DNA from: Phycisphaerales bacterium
GTDB lineage: Bacteria > Planctomycetota > Phycisphaerae > UBA1845
Assembly: GCA_020639115.1 (NCBI GenBank)
Contig: JACKHG010000002.1
Span: 570,915-634,914, forward strand
Direction: 5' to 3'
Length of the DNA stretch: 64,000 bases
Below, piece after piece: positions 33,928 to 42,528 of the stretch (its first letter is position 1; every line of letters begins with the position of its first letter). Made by a program: the position numbers and the translations under genes. Below the pieces are notes generated by a model. It was not told where the DNA came from, did no database searches, and saw only the letters and a list, made by a program, of their open reading frames with translations.

Positions 33928-35013
33928 ATGAACGACGCAACCATGAAATCAGCCATCACCCTCGCCGCAGCGCTCGCTACGCTGCCTCTCCTGTGCGGAT
34001 GCAAGCAGGAACCGCCAGCCGCCCAGGCCGACGCGGCTGCTGCTGCCAAGACCGCCAGCTCGACCGACACCGACTTCAGCTACCAGGCGACGCCGCAAAC
34101 GACGCTGCTGATGGAGGGCAAGCAGACCTACCAGATCTACTGCATGGGCTGCCACGGCATCAACGGCGACGGCAAGGGCGAGGCCGCCCGCTACCTCAAC
34201 CCGCGGCCCCGCGATTTCACCAAGGCCCAGTATAAGTTCATCAGCACGCGCTTCGGCGAACTGCCCACCGACGAGGATCTCTTCCGCACCATCTCCCACG
34301 GATTGCGCGGCTCAGCCATGCCCTCCTGGGGCCATCTGCCCGAACGCAAACGCTGGGCCCTCGTCGCGTACATCAAGGGCTTCAGCGACGTCTGGCAACG
34401 CGGCCGCACCCCTGCGATCCCCGTCGTCACCGACCCCTACGCGGACAACCCCGACAAGTCGGAGGCCATCGCCCGCGGCGAAATGGCCTACCACGGCTTC
34501 TTCACCTGCTGGAACTGCCACCCGGCCTACGTCTCCACCGACAAGATCAACGAATACCTCCAGCAGATGGGCAGCCCCCCGCGCACCGTGTTCCGGCCGC
34601 ACCTCGAACGCAGCGCGATCAAGTCCGACAGCAACGACGAGACGATCTTCGCGCCCGACTTCCACCGCGATTACGTCAAGAGCGGCACGACCGTGATCAA
34701 CCTCTACCACGTGATCGGCGCCGGCATCACCGGAACCGCCATGCCCACCTGGATCGATTCGGTCGCCCCCGACGTCGCCCCGCGCGATGCGGACGGCAAC
34801 CTCCTCGTCTCCCAGGCCGACATCTGGGCTATGGCCTACTACGTGCAGAACCTGATCAAGGAGCGCGAGGTGAAGTTCCCCGTCGGCGAGGTCGTCGTCC
34901 GCGACAACCGCAAGATGGAGTTCACCCCCGAAGGCGCCCTCTACGTCGCCAAGGTGGAGGACGCCACCGCCGGCAGCGAGGCAACCGAAGAGTTTTTTGA
35001 CGAGGACGAATGA
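33928..35013 (+). CDS. Diheme c-type cytochrome lipoprotein of cbb3 operon
   Basis: 361 residues from ATG 33928 (33943 possible). The signal ends in a lipobox, LPLLCGC, so the protein should be lipid-anchored. Two class-I cytochrome domains: the first with CMGCH and distal Met in GSAMPSWG, the second with CWNCH and Met in GTAMPTW. An Ala/Asp linker and an acidic tail flank them. The stop overlaps the ccoN start (ATGA). It could supply the electron-entry role normally played by CcoP, which is absent here. Confidence 0.85.
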   Translation: MNDATMKSAITLAAALATLPLLCGCKQEPPAAQADAAAAAKTASSTDTDFSYQATPQTTLLMEGKQTYQIYCMGCHGINGDGKGEAARYLNPRPRDFTKAQYKFISTRFGELPTDEDLFRTISHGLRGSAMPSWGHLPERKRWALVAYIKGFSDVWQRGRTPAIPVVTDPYADNPDKSEAIARGEMAYHGFFTCWNCHPAYVSTDKINEYLQQMGSPPRTVFRPHLERSAIKSDSNDETIFAPDFHRDYVKSGTTVINLYHVIGAGITGTAMPTWIDSVAPDVAPRDADGNLLVSQADIWAMAYYVQNLIKEREVKFPVGEVVVRDNRKMEFTPEGALYVAKVEDATAGSEATEEFFDEDE

Positions 35014-36458
35014 TGGCGACGCAAGCAGCAGCGCCCGCCGCCGTATCCACGGGCGATCACGACCGGCTCATCGAAGTCAGCCTGGTCAAATGGCATTTTC
35101 TCACCGGGTTCGCGTTCCTGTTGATCGCGATGCTCGCGGGCCTGCTCTTCTCCATGCAGTTCCTGCAGCAATACCCGTTCAAGGGCATCGAGATCTTCTC
35201 GCCCGGACGCTGGCGCTTCGTCCACACCCAGGGCGTCGCCTACGGTTTCATCGCCAACATCTTCCTCGGCATGCTCTACTGGGCCGTGCCGCGCCTGACG
35301 CATCGGCCGGTCCTCAGCCGGCCCCTGAGCTGGTTCCTCTTCTTCGCCTGGCAGGCGGTCATCCTCGCCACCGCCATCGGCGTGCTGCTCGGCCAGGCCC
35401 AGGCGCTCGAATGGGGTGAAACCCCGGTCTGGATCGACCCCGTCGCGGAGATCGGCCTCATCCTCGTCGCAGTGAATTTCCTCGCCCCCGTCTTCAAGAC
35501 CAAGGGGCCGATGTACGTCACCCTGTGGTACTTCGTAGCCGCCCTGGTCTGGACCCCTCTGGTCTACGCCATGGGCAATTTTCTGCCGCAGTACCTCATG
35601 ACCGGCGTCGCCGCCGGGGCCATCGGCGGCCTCTTCATCCACGACCTCGTCGGCCTCTTCGTCACGCCCCTCGGCTGGGGCATGATGTACTACTTTGTGC
35701 CCATCATCCTGAAAAAGCCCATCTGGAGCCACGGCCTCTCGCTGGTTGGCTTCTGGGGACTGGCGTTCTTCTACCCGCTCAACGGCATCCATCACTTTCT
35801 CTACACGCCCATCCCCATGTTCCTCCAGTACGGCGCGATCATCTCCACCGTCGCGGTCGAGCTGGTCGTCACCACCGTCATCATCAACTTCTTCATGACC
35901 ATCCGCGGCACGGGCGACATGCTCCGCACGAGCATCCCCATCCGCTGGTTCTACACCGGCATGATCTTCTACTTCACGACGTGCCTGCAGTGCGCGTTCC
36001 ACACGACGCTCACCTTCCAGAAGATCATCCACTTCTCCGACTGGGTCGTCGGCCACGCCCACCTGGTGATGTTCGGCGTGTTCGGCTTCTGGATGCTCGG
36101 CCTCCTCGTGCACCTGCTGCCGCGCGTCTGCAACCGCGCTGGCTGGTACTCCCGCGGACTCAACGAGTGGCACTTCTGGATCACCGCGCTCAGCATGCTG
36201 GTGATGTTCTTCGACCTGATGATCGCCGGCCTCATCCAGGGCTACATGTGGCGTGACCTCGCCGCCTGGGAGGAGACCATCCGCGCGTCGCGGCCCTACT
36301 GGCTCGTCCGCAGCGTCTCCGGCACCGCGATCATCGTCGCCCAGTTCCTCTTCGCCTACAACGTGATCCGCACGCTGGCGATGTCCCCGGCGCCCGAGGC
36401 CGCGCCCGATGGCGAGGCCGCCCCCGACCCGACGGCTGGAGGACTGGCCACCGCCTGA
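35010..36458 (+). CDS. ccoN: cbb3-type cytochrome c oxidase subunit I
   Basis: 482 residues, twelve or so helices. Heme-copper signatures are in order: low-spin heme His in RFVHTQGVAYGF; CuB His in IHDLVGLFVTPLGW; His pair in GIHHFLYTPIP; and the high-spin and second low-spin heme ligands in DWVVGHAHLVMFG. MMYYFVP and a Tyr on the same helix fit the C family. It reduces O2 to water with high affinity and pumps protons. Translationally coupled to the diheme lipoprotein, followed by ccoO. The C-terminus is an Ala/Pro/Asp-rich extension. Confidence 0.93.
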   Translation: MMATQAAAPAAVSTGDHDRLIEVSLVKWHFLTGFAFLLIAMLAGLLFSMQFLQQYPFKGIEIFSPGRWRFVHTQGVAYGFIANIFLGMLYWAVPRLTHRPVLSRPLSWFLFFAWQAVILATAIGVLLGQAQALEWGETPVWIDPVAEIGLILVAVNFLAPVFKTKGPMYVTLWYFVAALVWTPLVYAMGNFLPQYLMTGVAAGAIGGLFIHDLVGLFVTPLGWGMMYYFVPIILKKPIWSHGLSLVGFWGLAFFYPLNGIHHFLYTPIPMFLQYGAIISTVAVELVVTTVIINFFMTIRGTGDMLRTSIPIRWFYTGMIFYFTTCLQCAFHTTLTFQKIIHFSDWVVGHAHLVMFGVFGFWMLGLLVHLLPRVCNRAGWYSRGLNEWHFWITALSMLVMFFDLMIAGLIQGYMWRDLAAWEETIRASRPYWLVRSVSGTAIIVAQFLFAYNVIRTLAMSPAPEAAPDGEAAPDPTAGGLATA

Positions 36459-36533
36459 ACGTGATCGAGACCACGCGGGCCCCGCGTACCGCCGGGCCCG
36501 CCGGATGAATGCATAGAACGGTTCGAGACAGCC

Positions 36534-37208
36534 ATGTTTGAAACCAAATCAGGTGTGTTCCTCGTCGCGGGTCTGGGCTTCTTCGCCCTGGCCTTCATGG
36601 TCATGGGCCTGCTCCCGTGGACCATCTACCGCAATGAGCCCGAGGCCACCGTCGCCGAGATGATCGAGCAGCACGGCATCGTCCCTGAGTTCGTCGAGTT
36701 CGCGGAGAAATTTCCCGACCGCTTCAAGGAGTACTACGGCGACTGCAACGCCGCCAGCTTCGAAGCCGCCCTGCGCCGTGGCCACCGGATCTACGTCGGC
36801 GAGGCGTGCTGGCACTGCCACAGCCAGTTCGTGCGGCCCGTCTCCAACGAGGCGCTGCGCTGGGGACCCGTCGCGGACGCCAAGGAGTACCAGAACGAAC
36901 TCCAGCGTCCCGTGCTCTTCGGCACCCGCCGCGTCGGCCCCGACCTCTCCCGCGAGGCGGCCCACCGCAGCAACGACTGGCACATCGCCCACTTCCACAA
37001 GCCCAGCTCGGTCGTGCCCGTCTCGGTCATGCCCGAGTACCCCTGGTTCTTCGACGAAGATGGTTATCCCAATCGCGACGGCATGGCCATCATCACCTAC
37101 GTGCAGTGGCTGGGCAGTTGGATCAAGGAGTACCCCTACTTCCTCGGCGACGGTCCCCGCGGCCCCGGCGAGGTCGAGGAGGAGAAACTGAAGTTCGACG
37201 ACATATAA
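36534..37208 (+). CDS. ccoO: cbb3-type cytochrome c oxidase subunit II
   Basis: 224 residues. N-terminal membrane anchor (VFLVAGLGFFALAFMVMGLL) and a periplasmic monoheme domain with CWHCH in EACWHCHSQFVRP. The diagnostic CcoO run RVGPDLSREAAHRSNDWHIA then HFHKPSSVVP and the axial Met in VSVMPEYPWFF are present. It passes electrons to CcoN. Length is normal. Confidence 0.95.
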   Translation: MFETKSGVFLVAGLGFFALAFMVMGLLPWTIYRNEPEATVAEMIEQHGIVPEFVEFAEKFPDRFKEYYGDCNAASFEAALRRGHRIYVGEACWHCHSQFVRPVSNEALRWGPVADAKEYQNELQRPVLFGTRRVGPDLSREAAHRSNDWHIAHFHKPSSVVPVSVMPEYPWFFDEDGYPNRDGMAIITYVQWLGSWIKEYPYFLGDGPRGPGEVEEEKLKFDDI

Positions 37209-37266
37209 TCGTCTGCGGGGCCCGCTCCGGCGCCGCGCCGGCCCGCCCCGTCACGGATCGCGCACC

Positions 37267-37617
37267 ATGATCAAACGCTCATCCATCTCGACCGGCCACC
37301 GCCTGTTCCTGCTCATCTTCGCGCTGATCTTCTTCGTGCCCGCGGGGATCGGCTTCGCCGACAAGCTCTACGCCTTTTTCTTCGTCAGCGGACTCAAGCC
37401 CGACGGCCGCTTCGCCGACGGCCGCTTCGCGCTCATCCCCCTCATGAACTACCTCCTCGTCTTCGGCGGCATGTTCTGCCTGCTCATCTGGGCCATTGCC
37501 AACGGCATGTTCAAGGACGTCGAGGCGCCCAAGTACACCATGCTCGAAAACGAACGCGAACTCGATGCAGCCGAGGGCTTCGCGTGGGACGACGACGCCA
37601 GGGAGATCCACCCGTGA
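37267..37617 (+). CDS. Small two-helix membrane protein with CcoS-like tail
   Basis: 116 residues: helix 1 LFLLIFALIFFVPAGIGF, helix 2 MNYLLVFGGMFCLLIWAIA, then NGMFKDVEAPKYTMLENERE. The post-helix pattern F-x-D-x-E-x-P-x-x-x-x-L-x-x-[DE] recalls the C-terminal signature of CcoS (G-Q-F-D-D-L-x-x-P-x-x-x-I-L), though CcoS has one helix and about 50-60 residues. It may be a CcoS-like maturation factor or a small structural subunit. 58 bases after ccoO. Confidence 0.65.
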   Translation: MIKRSSISTGHRLFLLIFALIFFVPAGIGFADKLYAFFFVSGLKPDGRFADGRFALIPLMNYLLVFGGMFCLLIWAIANGMFKDVEAPKYTMLENERELDAAEGFAWDDDAREIHP

Positions 37618-37787
37618 CCAAGCATCGCGCCGCCCCGGGCACTTCGCCCGCCGAGGAAAACAAGTTCCACACCTACACCACGCACCGCATCCCGTGGTTC
37701 GTCCGCTTCATCTGGATCTGCTTCTGGATCGGCCTGGTGTGGTACATCGTCCGTTGGGCCATCCCCTCCGCCAAGAACTACTTCTAG
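37614..37787 (+). CDS. 57-residue single-helix membrane protein of cbb3 operon
   Basis: Starts with GTG 37614, overlapping the previous stop (GTGA) and preceded by AGGGAGA. Soluble Lys/Thr-rich head, then HRIPWFVRFIWICFWIGLVW and a short tail ending NYF. Comparable in size to CcoQ, but without a family signature. Likely a small subunit or assembly peptide of the oxidase. A tandem repeat follows 25 bases after the stop. Confidence 0.65.
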   Translation: MTKHRAAPGTSPAEENKFHTYTTHRIPWFVRFIWICFWIGLVWYIVRWAIPSAKNYF

Positions 37788-37811
37788 CGGGGGCCGCGAT
37801 AACGGAGCCGC

Positions 37812-38164
37812 AATAACAGAGCCGCGACCGTAAGGGAGCGGACGACTCTCGCCCGCCCACCTCGCCACGGCCGCATCAGCCGCGTGACCTGACGTTCGCC
37901 CGTGCCTGCTCCCACTTCAGGCGGGGTCGCAATAACAGAGCCGCGACCGTAAGGGCCGGATGACTCTCGCCCGCCCACCTCGCCACGGCCGCATCAAAAA
38001 GCCGCGTGACCTGACGTTCGCCCGTGCCTGCTCCCACTTCAAGCGGGGGGTCGCAATAACAGAGCCGCGACCGTAAGGGAGCGGACGACTCTCGGCCGCC
38101 CACTTCGCCAAAAACCGCAGCAAAACGGCGTGGCCTGACGTTCGCCCGTGCCCGCACCGCCCCC
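37812..38164 (+). repeat. Tandem triplication of a ~120-bp unit carrying family B hairpins
   Basis: Three direct copies begin with AATAACAGAGCCGCGACCG at 37812, 37931 and 38055 (periods 119 and 124; the third is truncated and more diverged). Each has the hairpin CCGCGACC-GTAA-GGGAGCGG near its start (37822-37841, a degenerate one at 37941, and 38065-38084), followed by a shared CCTGACGTTCGCCCGTGCC segment. No open frame spans the units in a coding-like way. Only three units, so not a CRISPR array. Confidence 0.85.
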
Positions 38165-38211
38165 CGATTGCATTCCCCGCCGCGCAATCGTAACGTGACT
38201 CCTGATCCACC

Positions 38212-39708
38212 ATGGCCACGCCGCGCGTCCGTTTCCGCAACATCACCGCAACCGCGCCCAGCCACCGCGCGCTCACGGACGTCAGCTTCGAACTCGCTCC
38301 GGCGACGATCCACGCCCTCGTCGGCGACGGCGGCTCCGGCAAGTGCATCATCACCGACATCCTCGCCGGCGCGATCCACCCTGATTCCGGCGTCATCGAA
38401 ATCAACGGCGCCCCGCAACGCATCCGTGACCCGCGCCACGCCCGCGACCTCGGCATCGCCGTCGCGTCCCGCGGCATCGTCGACGACCTCTCCATCGCCG
38501 CGAACGTTTTTCTCGGCCACTGGCCGCGCCGCCGCGTCACCCGCGTCATCGATTTTCCCCGCATGCACAGCGCCGCGCGCGACGCGCTCGCCACGCTTGG
38601 CGTGGAACTGCCCGTAACGCAACCAGCGCGAGGCCTGCCCGCCGCCCAGCGGCAACTTGTCGCCGTCGCCCGCGCCTTCGCATCAGGCGCTGACGTCCTG
38701 GTGCTCGACGAGCCGGCAGCGGGTCTTGCCCCCGATCACGTCGCGGCTCTCCATCGCGCCATTGCCGCCGCCCGCGATCGCGGCGCGACCATTCTCTACA
38801 TCACCCGCCGCGTGGATGAGGTCCTTACCCTTGCCCGGACCGTCACCATCCTCCGCGCGGGCCGCACCGTGCTCACCGCTCCGATCGCCGATGTCACCCG
38901 CGAGCAGGTCCTTCGGGAAATCACGGGCGGCCCGCGCACCATGGAATTCCCAAAGCGCGAGAGCGCCCCAGGCCCGCCAGCCGTCCGCGTCCGCGGCCTC
39001 GCTGTCCGTGACCGCGTGCACGCCGTCTCCTTCGACCTTCGCGCCGGTGAAGTCCTGGGCCTGACCGGCTACGCCGGGTCCGGCTGCTCCGCGCTGGCCC
39101 GTGCGCTCGTCGGCGATCTTCGCGCCGCCGCGGGCGAAGTCACGATCGGCGACGCCACCGGCCTCTTTCGCAAACCGCGCCGGGCGCTCGCGGCTGGCAT
39201 GATGCTCGTCCCCGCCGAGCGCATCCGCACCGGCCTGTCGCTCGACCGGCCCATCCGCGAGAACCTCTCCCTCGCCGCCCACGACCAACTGCCCACCGGC
39301 GGCCTCGTCACCCGCCGCGCCGAGCGCGACCTGGCGCTGCGGCTCCTGGCTGAGCTCAGCATCCTGTCCGCTGGTCCGGACTGCCTCGCCGGCCCCCTCG
39401 CCGCCGTGGATCAGCAGAAGATCCTCTTCGGCCGTTTCCTGGCCAGCCGCGCCCGCATCCTCATCCTCGACGACCCGACCCGCGGCCTCGACGCCGCCAG
39501 CCGCCACGAAATCTACATGCTCATCAACCAGCTCGTGGCCCAGGCCGTCGCCGTCCTGATGATTTCGCCCGATCCGGCTGAGCTGCTCGGAACCTGCGAC
39601 CGCATCGCGGTGATGCACGCCGGCTGCCTCGCCGGTATCCTCGACAACACGAACCGCGACGTGACCCCGACGCACGTCGCCCAACTGGCCCAGGGAGCCG
39701 AAGCATAA
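38212..39708 (+). CDS. Sugar-type ABC importer ATPase with two nucleotide-binding domains (RbsA/MglA-like)
   Basis: 498 residues, tandem NBDs as in ribose/galactose importers. NBD1 Walker A is deviant: GDGGSGKCIITD, with Cys where Ser/Thr binds Mg. Its signature reads GLPAAQRQLV and Walker B VLVLDEPAAGL. NBD2 has the usual degenerate P-loop (GYAGSGCSALA), signature AAVDQQKILFGR and Walker B ILILDDPTRGLD. The permease follows after two palindromic repeats, but no periplasmic binding protein is present. The substrate is probably a sugar or nucleoside-like compound. The Mg-ligand change may weaken site 1. Confidence 0.85.
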   Translation: MATPRVRFRNITATAPSHRALTDVSFELAPATIHALVGDGGSGKCIITDILAGAIHPDSGVIEINGAPQRIRDPRHARDLGIAVASRGIVDDLSIAANVFLGHWPRRRVTRVIDFPRMHSAARDALATLGVELPVTQPARGLPAAQRQLVAVARAFASGADVLVLDEPAAGLAPDHVAALHRAIAAARDRGATILYITRRVDEVLTLARTVTILRAGRTVLTAPIADVTREQVLREITGGPRTMEFPKRESAPGPPAVRVRGLAVRDRVHAVSFDLRAGEVLGLTGYAGSGCSALARALVGDLRAAAGEVTIGDATGLFRKPRRALAAGMMLVPAERIRTGLSLDRPIRENLSLAAHDQLPTGGLVTRRAERDLALRLLAELSILSAGPDCLAGPLAAVDQQKILFGRFLASRARILILDDPTRGLDAASRHEIYMLINQLVAQAVAVLMISPDPAELLGTCDRIAVMHAGCLAGILDNTNRDVTPTHVAQLAQGAEA

Positions 39709-39732
39709 GTGTGCCACTGCTCTCGAGCAGTG
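39709..39732 (+). repeat. Palindromic element, copy 3 (family A)
   Basis: GTGTGCCACTGCTCTCGAGCAGTG, starting at the base after the stop codon of the ABC ATPase gene. Perfect stem through the centre CTCGAG. Confidence 0.8.
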
Positions 39733-39751
39733 CAGTAAATCCCAGACGCGC

Positions 39752-39776
39752 GTGTGCCACTGCTCTCGAGCAGTGG
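39752..39776 (+). repeat. Palindromic element, copy 4 (family A)
   Basis: Second identical copy, GTGTGCCACTGC then TCTCGAGCAGTGG, 43 bases after copy 3, between the ATPase and permease genes. Confidence 0.8.
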
Positions 39777-39813
39777 AAAGTAATCCGGACCCATCGGTCC
39801 CGACCGAACCGCA

Positions 39814-40902
39814 ATGACGAACGACGCGGATCATCCACAACCCGTCCTCGCAGCCCCCTGGCTTGTGCGCCTCCCGGCTCTGCGCACGCTGCTCCTCCTC
39901 GTCGTGATCGTCGTGGCGATGACCATCCTCACCGGCGGCGCCTTCACCGCGCCCGACAACCTCGTTGACCTCACCCGTCAGGTCTCGTTCGAAGCGCTCA
40001 TCGCCTTCGGCATGACCTTCGTGGTCGTCACCGGGGGCATCGACCTTTCCGTCGGTGCGCTCGTCGCCCTCACCGGCGTCGTCGCCGGCCTCGTCCTGCG
40101 CGCCACGCCGGGCTGGTCCGAACCGGTTGCGATCGGCGTTGCCCTGGCCTGTGCCGTCGCCGTGGGCCTCGCGGCTGGAACGCTCTCCGGCGGCGTTGTC
40201 ACCCGCTTCGCCGCGCCGCCATTCATCGTGACGCTCGCCGTCATGCTTGTCGCACGCGGCGCCGCGTCGACCCTCTGCGCCGCTCAGCCGGTCACCGACC
40301 TGCCGCCAGCGCTCGCCTCGCTCAGCCACGGCTTCGTCGCCCAGGGCGCCTTCGCCCGCCTCGATCACTGGCTCGCCGGCACAACGGTCGACGCCGAGTC
40401 CGCGGGCCGCTGGCTGCCTGTACCGCTGCTCATCATGCTGATCGGCTTCGTGGTTTTCCACGTGCTGCTGACCCGCACGGTCTTTGGCCGCGGAGCCGTC
40501 GCCGTCGGCAGCAACGCCACCGCCGCCCGCCTCGCGGGCATCCCCACGCACCGCACGCGCATCCTCGTCTACGCGCTCACGGGCGGCCTCTGCGGCCTGG
40601 TCGGGGTGCTGCATGACGCCTCCGGCATGACCGCCGACCCCGCCGCCGGGCAGATGTGGGAGCTCTCCATCATCGCAGCCGTGGTCCTCGGCGGCACGAG
40701 CCTCTTCGGTGGCCGCGGCACGATCACCGGCACGCTGTTCGGCGCGTTCACCATCGGCGCCCTCGCCAACGGCCTCACCATCCTCGGCGCCGCCCCGTAC
40801 TGGCGGAATGTCACGCTCGGCGCGATCATCCTCGCCGCGGTCATCGCCGACGCCGCGCAACACCGTCGCGACCACCGGTGGGGCGGCAACGCCCCCGGTT
40901 GA
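39814..40902 (+). CDS. Sugar-type ABC importer permease (RbsC-like)
   Basis: 362 residues with about ten helices and the BPD_transp_2 signature ALIAFGMTFVVVTGGIDLSV, GALVALTGVVAGLVLR, plus the EAA-like cytoplasmic segment VAVGSNATAARLAGIPTHRT and AAVVLGGTSLFGGRGTI. Partner of the preceding RbsA-like ATPase. An insertion of about 50 residues at 150-200 (DLPPALASLSHGFVAQGAF) separates helices that are closer in RbsC. No binding-protein gene is adjacent, so the transporter is incomplete here or uses a distant one. Confidence 0.88.
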   Translation: MTNDADHPQPVLAAPWLVRLPALRTLLLLVVIVVAMTILTGGAFTAPDNLVDLTRQVSFEALIAFGMTFVVVTGGIDLSVGALVALTGVVAGLVLRATPGWSEPVAIGVALACAVAVGLAAGTLSGGVVTRFAAPPFIVTLAVMLVARGAASTLCAAQPVTDLPPALASLSHGFVAQGAFARLDHWLAGTTVDAESAGRWLPVPLLIMLIGFVVFHVLLTRTVFGRGAVAVGSNATAARLAGIPTHRTRILVYALTGGLCGLVGVLHDASGMTADPAAGQMWELSIIAAVVLGGTSLFGGRGTITGTLFGAFTIGALANGLTILGAAPYWRNVTLGAIILAAVIADAAQHRRDHRWGGNAPG

Positions 40903-40943
40903 CGCGCGCCGGAACGCCCCCGCCTCAATTGTGAATTACCGAT

Positions 40944-42086
40944 TCAGTCGAAATGTTCGTCGGCGGGATCCAGCTTCGCCAACTGCCCGATGCCCGGCGT
41001 ACGCCGCACCCACGCGCTCGTCTGCCAGTTGTCCACCGTGTCCTCGCGCAGCATCGGCGGCAGCGTCAGCAGGAAACGTCGCGCCAGCGCCTGCAGAAAC
41101 GGCTCGTACATCCCCCGCAATTCCGCGAGCCGCGCCTCCGCGTCCGCATCCTGCGCGATCACCAGCCCCGCCTCCGCCAGCACGCTGCGCAGCGCGGCAT
41201 ACTCCGCCTCCGGCAACCGCTCCGCCGCGTGCGGACACGGCGGCACCTTGAACACCAGCGTCAGATCCACTGCAACGTGCCGCGCCATCGCAAAGGTGAG
41301 CTGCGCCTGGTACGTCGTTCGCTCCTGCACCTGCGCCAGCAGAATCGCACACACGTCCAGAATCGCCGTCAACGCCGCCAGCCACGACTGGTTGTCGTGC
41401 TGCGAACGGTAGTAGGCCAGCACCGGGAACGACAGGTGACTCTCCAGCAGCGTCGCCGCCCACTGCTCCCACTCGCCGAGCATGCTCTCGACCGCATCCG
41501 CGTCGCCCGACTGCGCCGCGCGCCGCAGGAACTGGGCCGCGCTCGGCGGCGAGCCCGCCCGGGCATCCAGCAGCGAAATCGCGATCTCCCGCCGCGAATA
41601 CGCGTCCGACAACACCGGCAGGTAGCTGATGATCACCGCCAGAAACCCGAACCCCAGTCCCGCCTCAACCACCGCCAGCACCCGGCCCGCCGTCGCCAGC
41701 GGCGTCATGTCGCCGTAACCCAGCGTGAAAAACGTCGAACCGCTGAAGTACACGTAGCTCCACGCCGTCGCCGTCGCATCCGGCGTGTGCAGCCGCGTCC
41801 CCAGCGCCGCGTGCAGCAGCGCGAACCCCAGCACGAGCCCCACGACCCATGTTGCGAAAAGCCCCAGCAGCGAAAGCGGCCCGAAGAAGCTCAGGAATGC
41901 GTTGCGCCGCTTGCCCGCCGGAATCCGCAGCGCCCCCGCGCGCCACACCCACCACGTGCCCCGGTAAAACAACCGCGCGAACCGGAACCGGTGCGTCACC
42001 CGCCGCGGCTGGAGTATCGTCTCGAACCCGTCGACCATCATCAGGATGATCATGGCCAACCCGCAGACCGCCCCGATCAATCCCAT
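40944..42086 (-). CDS. Two-pore-helix potassium-channel-like protein
   Basis: 380 residues from ATG 42086. Membrane part: an N-terminal helix, an amphipathic linker, a helix before the pore, pore loop STFFTLGYGDMTPL with the K+ selectivity filter, and an inner helix (AVVEAGLGFGFLAVIISYLP). The cytoplasmic 230 residues are mostly helical (FLRRAAQSGDADAVESML) and do not show an RCK/TrkA nucleotide fold. Possibly a ligand- or pH-gated K+ channel with its own C-terminal domain. Convergent with the importer permease. Confidence 0.8.
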   Translation of the reverse strand: MGLIGAVCGLAMIILMMVDGFETILQPRRVTHRFRFARLFYRGTWWVWRAGALRIPAGKRRNAFLSFFGPLSLLGLFATWVVGLVLGFALLHAALGTRLHTPDATATAWSYVYFSGSTFFTLGYGDMTPLATAGRVLAVVEAGLGFGFLAVIISYLPVLSDAYSRREIAISLLDARAGSPPSAAQFLRRAAQSGDADAVESMLGEWEQWAATLLESHLSFPVLAYYRSQHDNQSWLAALTAILDVCAILLAQVQERTTYQAQLTFAMARHVAVDLTLVFKVPPCPHAAERLPEAEYAALRSVLAEAGLVIAQDADAEARLAELRGMYEPFLQALARRFLLTLPPMLREDTVDNWQTSAWVRRTPGIGQLAKLDPADEHFD

Positions 42087-42528
42087 GTCGGCTTCATCCC
42101 TCTGGTCAACCCCGTCCAGCCGACCGGTTTCGTCGCCACCTGCCGACTGCGCCCCCGCAAGCACGAGGAGCCCCCGCTACTACTCCATTCCGTCCGCCGA
42201 TCATTACCACGCGAATTTGACCCCGCCCTCGGGAAGCGTTCGCCGGGAGTATAGCCGTCGGCTCGCAGCCCCCACAACGCCCCCAGCTCTTTCGGTGCCG
42301 ATCCACCTCCGGATACCACAAGAAAGGGCCTCCGTACCGACCGCGGCGCCCCCGCAACGATCCCATCCCCACGCCCGCTGCATACTCTCACGCCGGCGAC
42401 CGTGCCCCCTTCGCACGTTCTCACTCTCCCTGCTAAACTGCGTGAGCCCGATGGGGGCGTCCCGAAGCAGGAACCGCCAGAGATCGCCACACCCGTGTGG
42501 CTGCCGTCATGCCCATGAGGAATCCATC
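42087..42528. other. Intergenic region between K+ channel and mannosidase
   Basis: 440 bases with no supported gene, although the mannosidase frame stays open throughout it without coding character. A TAAACT at 42434-42439 could be a -10 for the mannosidase. Confidence 0.45.

Noticed and set aside
37812..38164. CRISPR array
   Set aside because: Only three units, period about 120 bases, no short repeat/spacer alternation and no cas genes.
38683..40875. Minus-strand open frame of about 730 codons over the importer genes
   Set aside because: Antisense to two genes with intact family signatures.
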